From Rubrivivax sp. (GTDB lineage: Bacteria > Pseudomonadota > Gammaproteobacteria > Burkholderiales > Burkholderiaceae_C), in assembly GCA_027484885.1 (NCBI GenBank), contig JAIXSD010000600.1:1-7663 (forward strand): 7,663 nucleotides of DNA, given 5' to 3'. Below the pieces are notes generated by a model. That model did not search any database. It was not told the origin of the DNA and saw nothing but the letters and a program-made list of their open reading frames with translations. The stretch's first letter is position 1; every line of letters begins with the position of its first letter. The translations under genes were made by a program, and so were the position numbers. This document shows, in pieces, positions 1-7,012 of this stretch.

Positions 1-2
1 CA

Positions 3-384
3 CCGAGTCAGAGCTTGAAGCGCGCGAGTACGCGCGCGCCCCGAGGCGCTGTGCTGCACGGCCCGGCACAAATCGCCCGGCAGCGGCACGGGCTGCAGGG
101 CGCTTGCATCGCGATCGATGTGCCCCATCCACGGTGGAACACGCCAGCTCCAAAGGTGGCTCGGCCCGCCGCCGGGCGATTTGTGCGCGGCCGAGGGCGC
201 AGCGTAGCGGCTCAGGCGCGCGTACCCGCGCGCTTCAAGCTCTGACTCGGCGCCACTGTTTGACCACAGTGAGCGCAGCGAACGGAGGGAGATTGGCGCC
301 GCTGAGCCGCGGAGTGAGCAACGAGGGCAGTCGGCTCGAAGAGCCGACCCGCGAACCATGAGCCCGGCGGCGGGCCGAGCCACC
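3..384. repeat. Cluster of nested long inverted repeats
   Basis: Several inverted repeats interlock here. Arms 3-37 and 216-250 are complementary over 35 bp with one mismatch (27/226). Inside them, 66-81 and 171-186 are a perfect 16-bp pair. Next, 155-177 and 362-384 are a perfect 23-bp pair, and 207-215 with 302-310 a perfect 9-bp pair. The stretch between 38-65 and 187-215 is also partly complementary. The block 155-250 therefore looks like one repeat unit whose inverted copy is split: its right half matches 1-81 and its left half matches 362-384. No open reading frame here resembles a known protein. The arrangement could be an intergenic repeat family of the REP/BIME kind, the remnant of a small mobile element, or a strong RNA or cruciform structure. 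The left boundary may lie outside the window. The complementarity is read directly; the class is unknown. Confidence 0.8.
331..347. repeat. Short perfect hairpin within the repeat cluster
   Basis: TCGGCTC and GAGCCGA form a perfect 7-bp stem around a GAA loop. It sits in the spacer between the 9-bp and 23-bp inverted-repeat arms. No T-run follows on either strand, so it is not an intrinsic terminator. Short stable stems of this kind are typical of REP-like intergenic elements, but I cannot assign a family. Confidence 0.6.
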
Positions 385-460
385 GCAGCGAGAACAATCA
401 ACACACCGGCGGTCCGCAATGTGCCGACAGCCGTCCACAAAATGCTCTCTGGGCCCCAAC

Positions 461-487
461 AAAAAAGGCCGGCATAAGCCGGCCTTT
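461..487 (-). terminator. Rho-independent terminator of the TBDR gene
   Basis: GGCCGGC (467-473) pairs perfectly with GCCGGCC (478-484) around a 4-base loop, and flanking AAA/TTT extends the stem to 10 bp. Read on the minus strand, the hairpin is followed by the complement of the A-run at 461-466, giving six U in the transcript. It lies 75 bases past the TBDR stop codon and is oriented for that gene. The TTT at 485-487 is too short to make it an efficient terminator in the other direction. Confidence 0.88.
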
Positions 488-561
488 CAAGTCACCCGTT
501 CAACAGATCAGAACGTCGAGCTCTTTCAAGTCCGACGCTCAGAACTGCGACTCGCTTCAGA

Positions 562-3405
562 TCACCAGAAGGTGTACTCGGCAGCCAGGCGCAGCATGCG
601 GCCTTGCACGTCTTCACGATCCGGAGGGATCACGCCACCGACGCCAAAGGCGCGGTAGTCCACCGGGGCACGGGTGCCCAGGATGTTGCGGACGTTGGCG
701 CTCAGCTTCAGAGCCTTGATCGGGTTGTAGCTGACGTTGTAGTCCAGGCGCGAGTAGGCGCCATAACGGCATTGCTCAGCAGTCAAAGCCTTGGTCTTGG
801 CGCAGTCGGCTGTGGTCCAGGCGGGCGCGTTGAAGTCGCCGTTCAGGGCCGTGCTGTTCTGGTAGTGGAAGGTCAGGGCTTGAGCCACCGAACCCACGCT
901 GTGGCTCAGGGTCAGCTTGGACTTCCAACGCGGCGTGCCGTAGCGGCCGGCCATGTTGTCGCCGTAGCCATTGCGCGCAGCGCTCCAGTAGTACAGGTTG
1001 GTGGTGTAGGTCAGGTCCAGATCGGCGCCGAACTTGCCCACTTCCGTGGCGACCTGACCCTTGACGGTCACGTCCCAGCCCGAGGTCTTGGTGCGGAACA
1101 GGTTCTCGAAGGTCGAGGTCACCGACTGCAGACGGCCCGCGGTCACGCCGTACTTGGCGCGCGCAGCGGCGTCGAAGATCTGATCGTTGGCCAAGTCGCC
1201 ACGACCGATGACGCCCGAAGCCAGGGTGTCTTCGATGTTCAGCAGGTCGTTGACGCTCTTCAGGCCGATCTCGTCCTTGCGCTCGATGCGCCAGTAGTCG
1301 ACCGTGGCGCTCAGGTCCTTGACCGGCGAGAAGGCCAGGCCCAGGGTCGCGGTGCGGCTGGTCTCAGGCTTCAGCGAGGGGTTGTAGGACACGATGCTGG
1401 CCACGCCGCGCGAGCATTCGCCCAGCACATTGTCGGCTTGCGCCGTCAGCAGCTGCTTGTCCGGGTTGCCCGCGGGCAGCGCGGCAGCCTGAGCCTTCAG
1501 GTCCTTGGCGTAGGCCGAAGCCTGGTTGCAACGCTTTGGGTCGCTGATGCCGTTGTTGAAGGCGAACTTGGTCGAGGGGGCGTTTTCGGTCAGGTTGGGA
1601 GCGCGGAAGCCGGTTTCCAGCGTGCCGCGGAACAGCAGTTCCTTGCTCGGCTGGAAGCGCAGGGCCAGCTTGGGCGAGAAGTGCGCGCCGAAACCGGGGA
1701 ACTTGTCCACGCGACCGGCGGCTTGCAGCTCCAGGCTCTTGAAGATGGGCAGATTGCCTTCGAGGAACACGGCGCCGTAGTTGCGCGAAGCGTTCGAGCG
1801 CACCGAGCCGAAGCCGACGATGTCGCCGCGCTCCAAGCCACCGGTGGGGGTGATCTGCACTTCTTCGCGACGGATTTCAAAGCCAGTCGCCACATTGATG
1901 GCGCCGGCCGGCAGGCTGCCGTACTCGCCGCTCAGCTTGCCGTCGATGAAGTACTGCTTGACCTCAGCGTCGTAGCCGTAGGTCGGGAACAGCTTGGCCA
2001 GCACGGCGGCCGAGTTGACCTGACCGATCTTGTAGCCATTGGCCTTGTTGAAGAAGTCAGCGTCCAGCTTGGTCTTGGTGTAGTCGCCGATGACTTCCTT
2101 GAAGCCGGATTCGCTGAACGCGCCGCGCTGGTCCATGGTGGTCTTGCCGCCCATCACGCCCGCAGCGGTGTCCCAGTCGAATGCGCCCCACACGCCCTTC
2201 AGGCCGGCCAGCACGCGGTACTGGTCGGTCTTGACCAGCTTGTGCGCGTCGGAATCGACAAAGCGATAGCGGAACTCGGCCTCGGCGCCGGTGTTGTTCA
2301 GCGGATGCTCGGCGGGCAGGCCGCGGTTGGTGAAGCTCTTCAGGCCGTTGGTCAGCGGATCGCCCCAGACGGTGGTGCCTTGGGCGGTGCCGTAGGCGTT
2401 GTAGGCGTTCTGATAGCCGGTCTTGGTCGTGGAGTACAGGACTTCCGAATAGGCTTGCAGGTCTTCATTGATCTGCAGCTTGCCCGAGACCAGGGCGGTC
2501 ACGCGATCCGCCTTGGGCGTGGCTTCGAAGCGCTCGTAGCGGTCGTACTGGCACAGGCCGCCGATGAGGTTGGCGCTGGCGCAGCCGGCAACCGGTTGCA
2601 GCGAGTTCTTGCCGTTGGCACCCTTGGAGATGACGTTGCCGGGGTAGGCATAGGTCGAGGGAGTGCCGAAGCCGGTCGAGAAGGCGGCGTAGGCCGGGTT
2701 GGCATCGCCCACCACCTCGTTCCACATCACGCCATTGCGCTTGTACAGGTCCACATTGGCCAGCACATTGAAGCGGTCGCGGGCCAGGTCGCCGTAGCCA
2801 CCGGTCAGGGTCAGGCCCTTGTCGTTGAACTGGCTGTTCTTCAGCGAGGCTTCGCGGTTGACCTTGCCGATCAGGCCTTGGAAGTCGCGGCGGGTGACGA
2901 TGTTGATCACACCGGCCACTGCGTCCGAGCCGTAGATGGAGGAGCCACCGCTCTTCAGCACTTCGACGCGCTCGATGGCCTCAACGGGCAGGGAGTCGAT
3001 GTTGGTGAAGGTCTGGTTGTAGTCAGCCAGGGGGTAGCTGGCCACACGGCGGAAGTTCAGCAGCACCAGGGTGGACTGCTTGCCCAAGTTGCGCAGCGAA
3101 GCCGAGGAGGCGCCGCCTGCAAAGCTGTTGCTGCCGCCCAGGTCGCTCAGACTGCCGGTGCTGGCGGCCAGTTGCTCGACCAGCTGGCGCACGGTGGCCA
3201 CACCGCTCTTGGCGATGTCTTCGCGGCGGAACACGGCCACCGGCGAAGCGCCTTCGGCGTCCACACGCTTGATGTGGCTGCCAATGATTTCAACGCGCTC
3301 CAGCGATTGCGTCTCGGCGGCAAAAGCGGTGGAGCAAGTCAGGGCGCTGGCAAATGCAATGCCAGTCAGAGCCAGGGGAGACTGGCGCTTGAAAGTACGG
3401 GACAT
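562..3405 (-). CDS. TonB-dependent outer-membrane receptor, ligand unknown
   Basis: This 947-residue protein is a typical TBDR: an outer-membrane beta-barrel gated by an N-terminal plug and energised by TonB-ExbBD. Residues 1-29 form a signal peptide ending AFA. The LERVEIIGSHIKR stretch at about 35-47 is the TonB-box region. The plug runs from about 50 to 173 and contains IERVEVLKSG (144-153), SSIYGSDAVAGVINIVTRR (155-173) and the TLVLLN strand. The barrel fills the rest and ends in an aromatic residue (YTFW), the usual signal for BAM-dependent insertion. There is no STN domain, so sigma/anti-sigma cell-surface signalling is unlikely. Three cysteine pairs (275/285, 626/664, 868/879) probably form disulfides in external loops. 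N117-F118 stands where this plug family usually has NG. GAAGGA at 3412-3417 (minus strand) lies 6 bases before the ATG and supports the start. The substrate cannot be inferred from sequence; the divergent aminopeptidase hints at peptides. Confidence 0.95.
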   Translation of the reverse strand: MSRTFKRQSPLALTGIAFASALTCSTAFAAETQSLERVEIIGSHIKRVDAEGASPVAVFRREDIAKSGVATVRQLVEQLAASTGSLSDLGGSNSFAGGASSASLRNLGKQSTLVLLNFRRVASYPLADYNQTFTNIDSLPVEAIERVEVLKSGGSSIYGSDAVAGVINIVTRRDFQGLIGKVNREASLKNSQFNDKGLTLTGGYGDLARDRFNVLANVDLYKRNGVMWNEVVGDANPAYAAFSTGFGTPSTYAYPGNVISKGANGKNSLQPVAGCASANLIGGLCQYDRYERFEATPKADRVTALVSGKLQINEDLQAYSEVLYSTTKTGYQNAYNAYGTAQGTTVWGDPLTNGLKSFTNRGLPAEHPLNNTGAEAEFRYRFVDSDAHKLVKTDQYRVLAGLKGVWGAFDWDTAAGVMGGKTTMDQRGAFSESGFKEVIGDYTKTKLDADFFNKANGYKIGQVNSAAVLAKLFPTYGYDAEVKQYFIDGKLSGEYGSLPAGAINVATGFEIRREEVQITPTGGLERGDIVGFGSVRSNASRNYGAVFLEGNLPIFKSLELQAAGRVDKFPGFGAHFSPKLALRFQPSKELLFRGTLETGFRAPNLTENAPSTKFAFNNGISDPKRCNQASAYAKDLKAQAAALPAGNPDKQLLTAQADNVLGECSRGVASIVSYNPSLKPETSRTATLGLAFSPVKDLSATVDYWRIERKDEIGLKSVNDLLNIEDTLASGVIGRGDLANDQIFDAAARAKYGVTAGRLQSVTSTFENLFRTKTSGWDVTVKGQVATEVGKFGADLDLTYTTNLYYWSAARNGYGDNMAGRYGTPRWKSKLTLSHSVGSVAQALTFHYQNSTALNGDFNAPAWTTADCAKTKALTAEQCRYGAYSRLDYNVSYNPIKALKLSANVRNILGTRAPVDYRAFGVGGVIPPDREDVQGRMLRLAAEYTFW

Positions 3406-3514
3406 CAGGGATCCTTCAGAACACTGCCAGCAACGGGGTTTCCGGCCGCAGCGTCTTGTTGCTTACTACGGGAAATGCGCGCACCCACCCGAGCGGTGGC
3501 GCTGCCCCACTGTC

Positions 3515-3527
3515 CTGGTCAGACCAG
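3515..3527. promoter_or_regulatory. Palindromic operator candidate of GntR/FadR-subfamily type
   Basis: CTGGTCAGACCAG is a perfect 13-bp palindrome with 6-bp arms around a central A. It lies 110-122 bases upstream of the TBDR start codon, in the divergent intergenic region. The core TGGTnnnACCA is the known recognition pattern of FadR-subfamily GntR regulators (FadR, PdhR, LldR). No regulator gene is present in the window, so which protein might bind is unknown. A palindrome of this length can occur by chance, so this is a candidate only. Confidence 0.4.
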
Positions 3528-3659
3528 CCTGGCAGCCGCGCGGGCCGCATTCTGGCAGCTGAAAACAGGGTTTTCGCGTAGCTGATTCAAGGGATGCAGC
3601 TTTGCCACACCCAGGGTTAACCAGCGAAATTGCGTCATTTTTATGGCAAGCGTTGGGCC

Positions 3660-3697
3660 GTAAACCGTCATGAAACTCAATAGAAACTCGGGTTTAC
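3660..3697. repeat. Inverted repeat in the divergent promoter region
   Basis: GTAAACC (3660-3666) is the exact inverse of GGTTTAC (3691-3697), with 24 bases between the arms. The right arm is itself part of the near-palindrome GGGTTTACCC (3690-3699). A GGGTTAACC element occurs nearby at 3614-3622. The surrounding stretch is clearly more AT-rich than the flanking genes, as expected for a promoter region. It could bind a dimeric regulator of either divergent gene, but there is no proof beyond symmetry and position. Confidence 0.35.
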
Positions 3698-3746
3698 CCT
3701 TTGTTTTCAAGCCCCTGGCGGGCCGATTTCGCACACGAAAACCCTC

Positions 3747-3775
3747 TGAACAGTTCCGAGGTGGACTTCTAAGAT
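3747..3775 (+). promoter_or_regulatory. Possible sigma70-like promoter of the aminopeptidase gene
   Basis: TGAACA (3747-3752) and TAAGAT (3770-3775) are separated by 17 bases, and each matches the sigma70 consensus at 4 of 6 positions. Transcription would start near 3782 and leave a leader of about 80 bases. That leader contains a small hairpin, GCAGCC (3786-3791) with GGCTGC (3797-3802). The match is weak and other promoters in the 457-base divergent region are possible. I found no convincing -35/-10 pair for the TBDR gene. Confidence 0.3.
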
Positions 3776-3862
3776 CGGTCGATTAGCAGCCACACCGGCT
3801 GCGCTGCACGCACAGCCCCACAAAGAGAGCGTGCAAGAAGGCACAACCGAGGAGATTTCGCC

Positions 3863-5530
3863 ATGAAAAAAACCACCCCCCTGCTGGCCGCGCTCGGCCT
3901 GAGCCTGGCCGCCCTGAGCAGCGCCAGCCTGGCCGGCGAAAAGATCTGGATCAGCCTCGGTGATGCCGCCCTGGCCCAGCTGCAAAAGCACAGCGACAGC
4001 GCCCGCCCGCGCCTGAGCGTCAGCAGCGGCCTGAGCCGCTCGGGCGAATTCAGTGCCGCCAGCAGCGCGCGCCGGCCCGGCCTGAGCAGTGGTGCCGCCA
4101 GCACCGCGGCGGCCGCCAAGCCCGAATCCATCCACCTGGTGCAGATCGACGAAGACCTGCTCGGCCAGCTGTCCGACTCCATCCACGAAGAGCTGCGCCG
4201 CTGCGGTGGCTATATGTTCCATGCCAGCCTGGAAGACGGCCTGGCCACCTTGCAAGCGCACAGCGCCGAAGGCGCCAAGACCCGCGGCGCGCTGGCCAGC
4301 GCGAGTGAAGCTGCGGCCGCCGGCCGCGCCCCCCTGCTCTCGCGCCCCAGCTATGTGATCGACCAGCAGCCCCTGGTCACGCCCATGCTGGCGCAGATGC
4401 AGGCCAGCCGCATCGGCCAGACCATCGTCGACCTGTCCAGCTTCACCAACCGCTTCTACAAAACCAGCTCGGGCGTCGCTGCTTCGAACTGGATCAAGCA
4501 GCAATGGGCTGCCTTGGGCGCCGGCCGCAGCGACTTCTCGGTGGTGCAGTTCAACCACCCCAACTGGGCACAGAAGTCGGTGATTGCCACCATCAAGGGC
4601 AGCGACAACAGCCGCGAAGTGATCGTGCTGGGCGCACACATGGACTCGATCAACGGCTCCAACACCACCGAAACCACGGTGGCGCCGGGTGCTGACGACG
4701 ACGCCTCGGGCGTGGCCAGCCTGACCGAGATCCTGCGCACCCTGATGGCCAACAACTACAAGCCGCGCCGCACCATCCAGTTCATGGCCTACGCGGCCGA
4801 GGAGGTGGGCCTGCGCGGCTCGCAGGAAATTGCCAAGAGCCACAAGCGCCTGGGCGCCAATGTGGTGGGCGTGATGCAGCTGGACATGACCAACTACAAG
4901 GGCTCGCCCAAGGACATCTACATCTACACCGACTACACCGATGCGGCGCAGAACCAGTTCGTCAACAACCTGATCCAGACCTACCAGCCTGAGCTCAGCA
5001 TCGGCACCGATGTCTGCGGCTACGGCTGCTCGGACCATGCCTCCTGGACCGCCCAGGGCTACCCCGCTTCCATGCCCTTCGAGGCCGCCTTCAACCAGGA
5101 CAACCCCAAGATCCACACCGCCAACGACACCTACGCCAACACCGGCAACCAGGCCGACCATTCGCTGAAGTTCGCACGCTTGGGCCTGTCCTTTGCGGTG
5201 GAGCTGGGCAGCGACGGCCCCGGCAGCAGCGTACCCAGCGAAAAGGTCGAAGTGCTCAAGGGTCGCCTGGCCACCGGCGCCAGCCAGGTGCTCGGCCCCT
5301 TCAAGGCCAAGGCCGGTGCCTTCAAGGCCAGCACCATCGGCGAGGGCGACATCGACCTCTACGTCAAGGTCGGCGCCGCCCCCACCACCAGCAGCTTCGA
5401 TTGCAAGTCCGACGGCAGCAGCTCCAGCGAAAACTGCGCCATCAATCTGAGCGGCAACAGCGAGGTCTATGTGCTGCTCAAGGGCTACGCCACCGGCACC
5501 TACAAGCTGACCGTCAGCTACCAGCCCTGA
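3863..5530 (+). CDS. Secreted M28 (M28E) zinc leucyl aminopeptidase with prodomain and PPC domain
   Basis: This 555-residue exported metallopeptidase removes N-terminal residues from peptides. It closely resembles the Vibrio (Aeromonas) proteolyticus aminopeptidase AAP. Residues 1-24 are a signal peptide (MKKT start, ending SLA). Residues 25 to about 165 form an AAP-like prodomain, beginning EKIWISLGDA and containing HEELRRCGGYM (108-118), with an extra Ala/Ser-rich stretch at about 45-85. The peptidase domain spans about 165-450. AAP mature numbering maps with a constant offset of 162: zinc ligands H259 (AAP H97), D279 (D117), E314 (E152), D341 (D179) and H418 (H256), general base E313 (E151), D261 (D99), and disulfide C385-C389 (C223-C227). 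Residues 462-555 look like a PPC domain, normally removed on maturation. GAGGAGA (3849-3855) lies 7 bases before the ATG. The gene ends in tandem TGA stops (5528-5533). All catalytic residues are present, so it should be active; exact substrate preference is unknown. Confidence 0.96.
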   Translation: MKKTTPLLAALGLSLAALSSASLAGEKIWISLGDAALAQLQKHSDSARPRLSVSSGLSRSGEFSAASSARRPGLSSGAASTAAAAKPESIHLVQIDEDLLGQLSDSIHEELRRCGGYMFHASLEDGLATLQAHSAEGAKTRGALASASEAAAAGRAPLLSRPSYVIDQQPLVTPMLAQMQASRIGQTIVDLSSFTNRFYKTSSGVAASNWIKQQWAALGAGRSDFSVVQFNHPNWAQKSVIATIKGSDNSREVIVLGAHMDSINGSNTTETTVAPGADDDASGVASLTEILRTLMANNYKPRRTIQFMAYAAEEVGLRGSQEIAKSHKRLGANVVGVMQLDMTNYKGSPKDIYIYTDYTDAAQNQFVNNLIQTYQPELSIGTDVCGYGCSDHASWTAQGYPASMPFEAAFNQDNPKIHTANDTYANTGNQADHSLKFARLGLSFAVELGSDGPGSSVPSEKVEVLKGRLATGASQVLGPFKAKAGAFKASTIGEGDIDLYVKVGAAPTTSSFDCKSDGSSSSENCAINLSGNSEVYVLLKGYATGTYKLTVSYQP

Positions 5531-5563
5531 TGAGGCCGACGAATCCCTGACGAGTGAAACTTC

Positions 5564-5602
5564 AGCCAGCCCCTGGGTGCGAATTCAGGGCTGGCTTTTT
5601 TT
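5564..5602 (+). terminator. Rho-independent terminator of the aminopeptidase gene
   Basis: AGCCAGCCC (5564-5572) pairs with GGGCTGGCT (5588-5596), and CTG/CAG pairing extends the stem across a single bulged C. Seven T follow at 5596-5602. It begins 34 bases after the stop codon and is oriented for the plus strand. Its right arm and T-run lie inside the last codons (KKSQP) of the convergent gene at 5585-6889, so the same bases serve as terminator and as coding sequence. On the minus strand the hairpin is not followed by a U-run, so it should work in one direction only. Confidence 0.88.
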
Positions 5603-6889
5603 CGCCAGCTCCAACGCCTCTGCCTGAGCGCGAACGACCTGGCGCCCTTGCAAATAGCGCCATTCACCGAAGGCCGCGTAATCGGCCAGCTGCTGGTACT
5701 GGGCCTGGTGTGGGCCGCAGCCCAGGGCCTGGCGCTGCAAATCCTTGATGCCAGCCACGCTCTCGAAGGCATCCTGGTCTTCCACCAGCTTCAGCTCATT
5801 GGCCCGCTCACCCCACAAGAGCTTGTCACCGGCCAGATCGGCCGCCAGGGTGAGCGCGAGGTTGTGGCCCTGCCGGTCTTCGCTGTCGCGCCACAAATGC
5901 TCGGCCAAGACCGTGCAGGCCCGCTGAACCTCCGCGTCACGGCCGCGCCAGGTCTTGCACAGATGCTGCAGGGTCGGTGCACCGACCAGGTCTTCCGGCG
6001 CCGCCGCGTCGGCACGCAGCAAGACTTGCGAGGCCGCCCTCAAGCCCGGCGTTCCCGACACGGGCAGGCTCAGCAAGACGTGCAGCACATGGCGGCTGTA
6101 GTCGAACTGGCGCGGCGCTTCGGCGGCGCGCAGCAGGGCACGGCGCTGCTCCTGCGGCTGACGCGTCTCCGCCAGCTGGGCCAGCCAGGCCAGGCGGTTG
6201 TCGGGCTCGACCTCGGCCCACAGCGAGGCCGGCACCCGCGTGCAGCTCACCGAGCCGCCCACGCATTCGGCACGCAGGGCCAGAAACACCGCCAGGGGCA
6301 AACGGCTGCTGCGCGCCAGGCTTTGCAAGTTTTCCTGCGCCTGCCCGCGCGCAGCTTCATCCTCGGCGTAGCGGAACTGCAGCCATTCGGCCACGGCGCT
6401 GAACACGGGCTGGCCCCGGGCCCGCAACAGGCGGATGGCCTCATCCACCTGTTTGTGCTTGGCCTGACTCAGGCTTTTGCTGTCACCGGGCACCGGGCTC
6501 AGGCCATCGCCCGCGCGCAGGCCGTCCTCGGCACACCAGCGGGCATCGACACGCCGCGCCTCCCATTCCTCAGGGCTGATGCGCGAGCCCGGAGGCGGCG
6601 TGGCCGTGGCCACCCCGGCCTGACGGTAATGCTCGGCCAGCACCCGGTCTTCGGCATCGCGCGCCAGGCTCCAGAAGGGGCTCAGAAGCGGCGGGGCCGC
6701 AGCCGGACGCGTCGCCACGGCAGCAGCTGACGCAGGCGCCGCGGCGGCGCTCGCCGTGGCTGCCGACCCGGCTGGCTCCTTCAAGCACAGCCAGCCCCCC
6801 ACGGCCAGCAACGTGCCAGCGCCAGCCAGCCACAGGGCCCAGTGCGGGCCTCGCCGATTGAACTGAATCTTGGGGCCTCGATGGGCCAT
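5585..6889 (-). CDS. Membrane-anchored hypothetical protein, helical-repeat-like (paralogue A)
   Basis: I do not recognise this 434-residue protein as a named family. It starts with a basic segment (RRG), then a single hydrophobic helix at about 16-36 (no cleavage site visible, so probably an uncleaved anchor with the rest in the periplasm). An Ala/Pro-rich linker runs from about 40 to 70. The remainder is mostly helical and rich in Leu, Ala, Arg and Gln. The segment WAEVEPDNRLAWLAQLAE (224-241) resembles the pattern of TPR-like repeats. Cysteines at 119, 209, 216, 311, 325 and 391 could form disulfides if exported; 209/216 are a close pair. The last three are conserved in the neighbouring paralogue. 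The start is supported by an excellent Shine-Dalgarno, AAGGAGGA on the minus strand (6896-6903), 6 bases before the ATG. It lies 123 bases downstream of the paralogue's stop on the same strand, so co-transcription is possible. Expression as a protein is likely; function is unknown. Confidence 0.85.
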   Translation of the reverse strand: MAHRGPKIQFNRRGPHWALWLAGAGTLLAVGGWLCLKEPAGSAATASAAAAPASAAAVATRPAAAPPLLSPFWSLARDAEDRVLAEHYRQAGVATATPPPGSRISPEEWEARRVDARWCAEDGLRAGDGLSPVPGDSKSLSQAKHKQVDEAIRLLRARGQPVFSAVAEWLQFRYAEDEAARGQAQENLQSLARSSRLPLAVFLALRAECVGGSVSCTRVPASLWAEVEPDNRLAWLAQLAETRQPQEQRRALLRAAEAPRQFDYSRHVLHVLLSLPVSGTPGLRAASQVLLRADAAAPEDLVGAPTLQHLCKTWRGRDAEVQRACTVLAEHLWRDSEDRQGHNLALTLAADLAGDKLLWGERANELKLVEDQDAFESVAGIKDLQRQALGCGPHQAQYQQLADYAAFGEWRYLQGRQVVRAQAEALELAKKSQP

Positions 6890-6946
6890 GCGTGCTCCTC
6901 CTTCATGTGGCGCTTCTTGTCTTTTTGAGTGTCGCGCTCAGCCGGA

Positions 6947-6979
6947 ATGATACGTAGCGCGTGCATGGCTGGGCATGGC
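6947..6979 (-). promoter_or_regulatory. Possible promoter or operator elements upstream of paralogue A
   Basis: On the minus strand, TATCAT (6947-6952) matches the sigma70 -10 consensus at 5 of 6 positions and lies about 58 bases before the ATG at 6889. No good -35 sits 16-18 bases upstream. Just upstream is a direct repeat, GCATGGC, at 6963-6969 and 6973-6979, spaced exactly 10 bases or one helical turn, overlapping where a -35 would be. This may mean an activator-dependent promoter, or it may be chance in a GC-rich spacer. Confidence 0.25.
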
Positions 6980-7012
6980 CAGCGGCCGACCCCGCCGGTC
7001 TTGGGCCAGCCT

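Noticed and set aside
15..361. Small open frames in the left gene-free region
   Set aside because: They run through the inverted-repeat arms, are Arg/Ala-rich, lack ribosome sites and resemble nothing known.
3..384. CRISPR array or integron attC site
   Set aside because: The repeats are inverted and irregularly spaced, not short direct repeats with uniform spacers; no cas or integrase gene and no recognisable attC core sites were seen.
562..3405. Lipoprotein signal at C24 of the TBDR
   Set aside because: The residues before C24 are ALT, which does not fit the lipobox (Leu at -3, small residue at -1); a normal signal-peptidase I site (AFA) follows at 27-29.
604..3585. Very long open frame (993 codons) on the plus strand, opposite the TBDR gene
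   Set aside because: It is antisense to a clear TBDR. Its product is a low-complexity Val/Gly/Ala/Gln/Leu mix with no domain or signal, as is common opposite G/C-biased codons. I saw no good ribosome site at its start.
3707..5161. Long minus-strand frame (484 codons) antisense to the aminopeptidase
   Set aside because: Gly/Val/Ala/His-rich shadow translation of a gene whose catalytic residues are all verified in the plus frame.
5648..6730. Plus-strand frame (360 codons) opposite paralogue A
   Set aside because: The minus frame has an ideal Shine-Dalgarno, a membrane anchor and a homologous neighbour; the plus frame has only Arg/Gln/Ala-rich sequence and no conserved counterpart.
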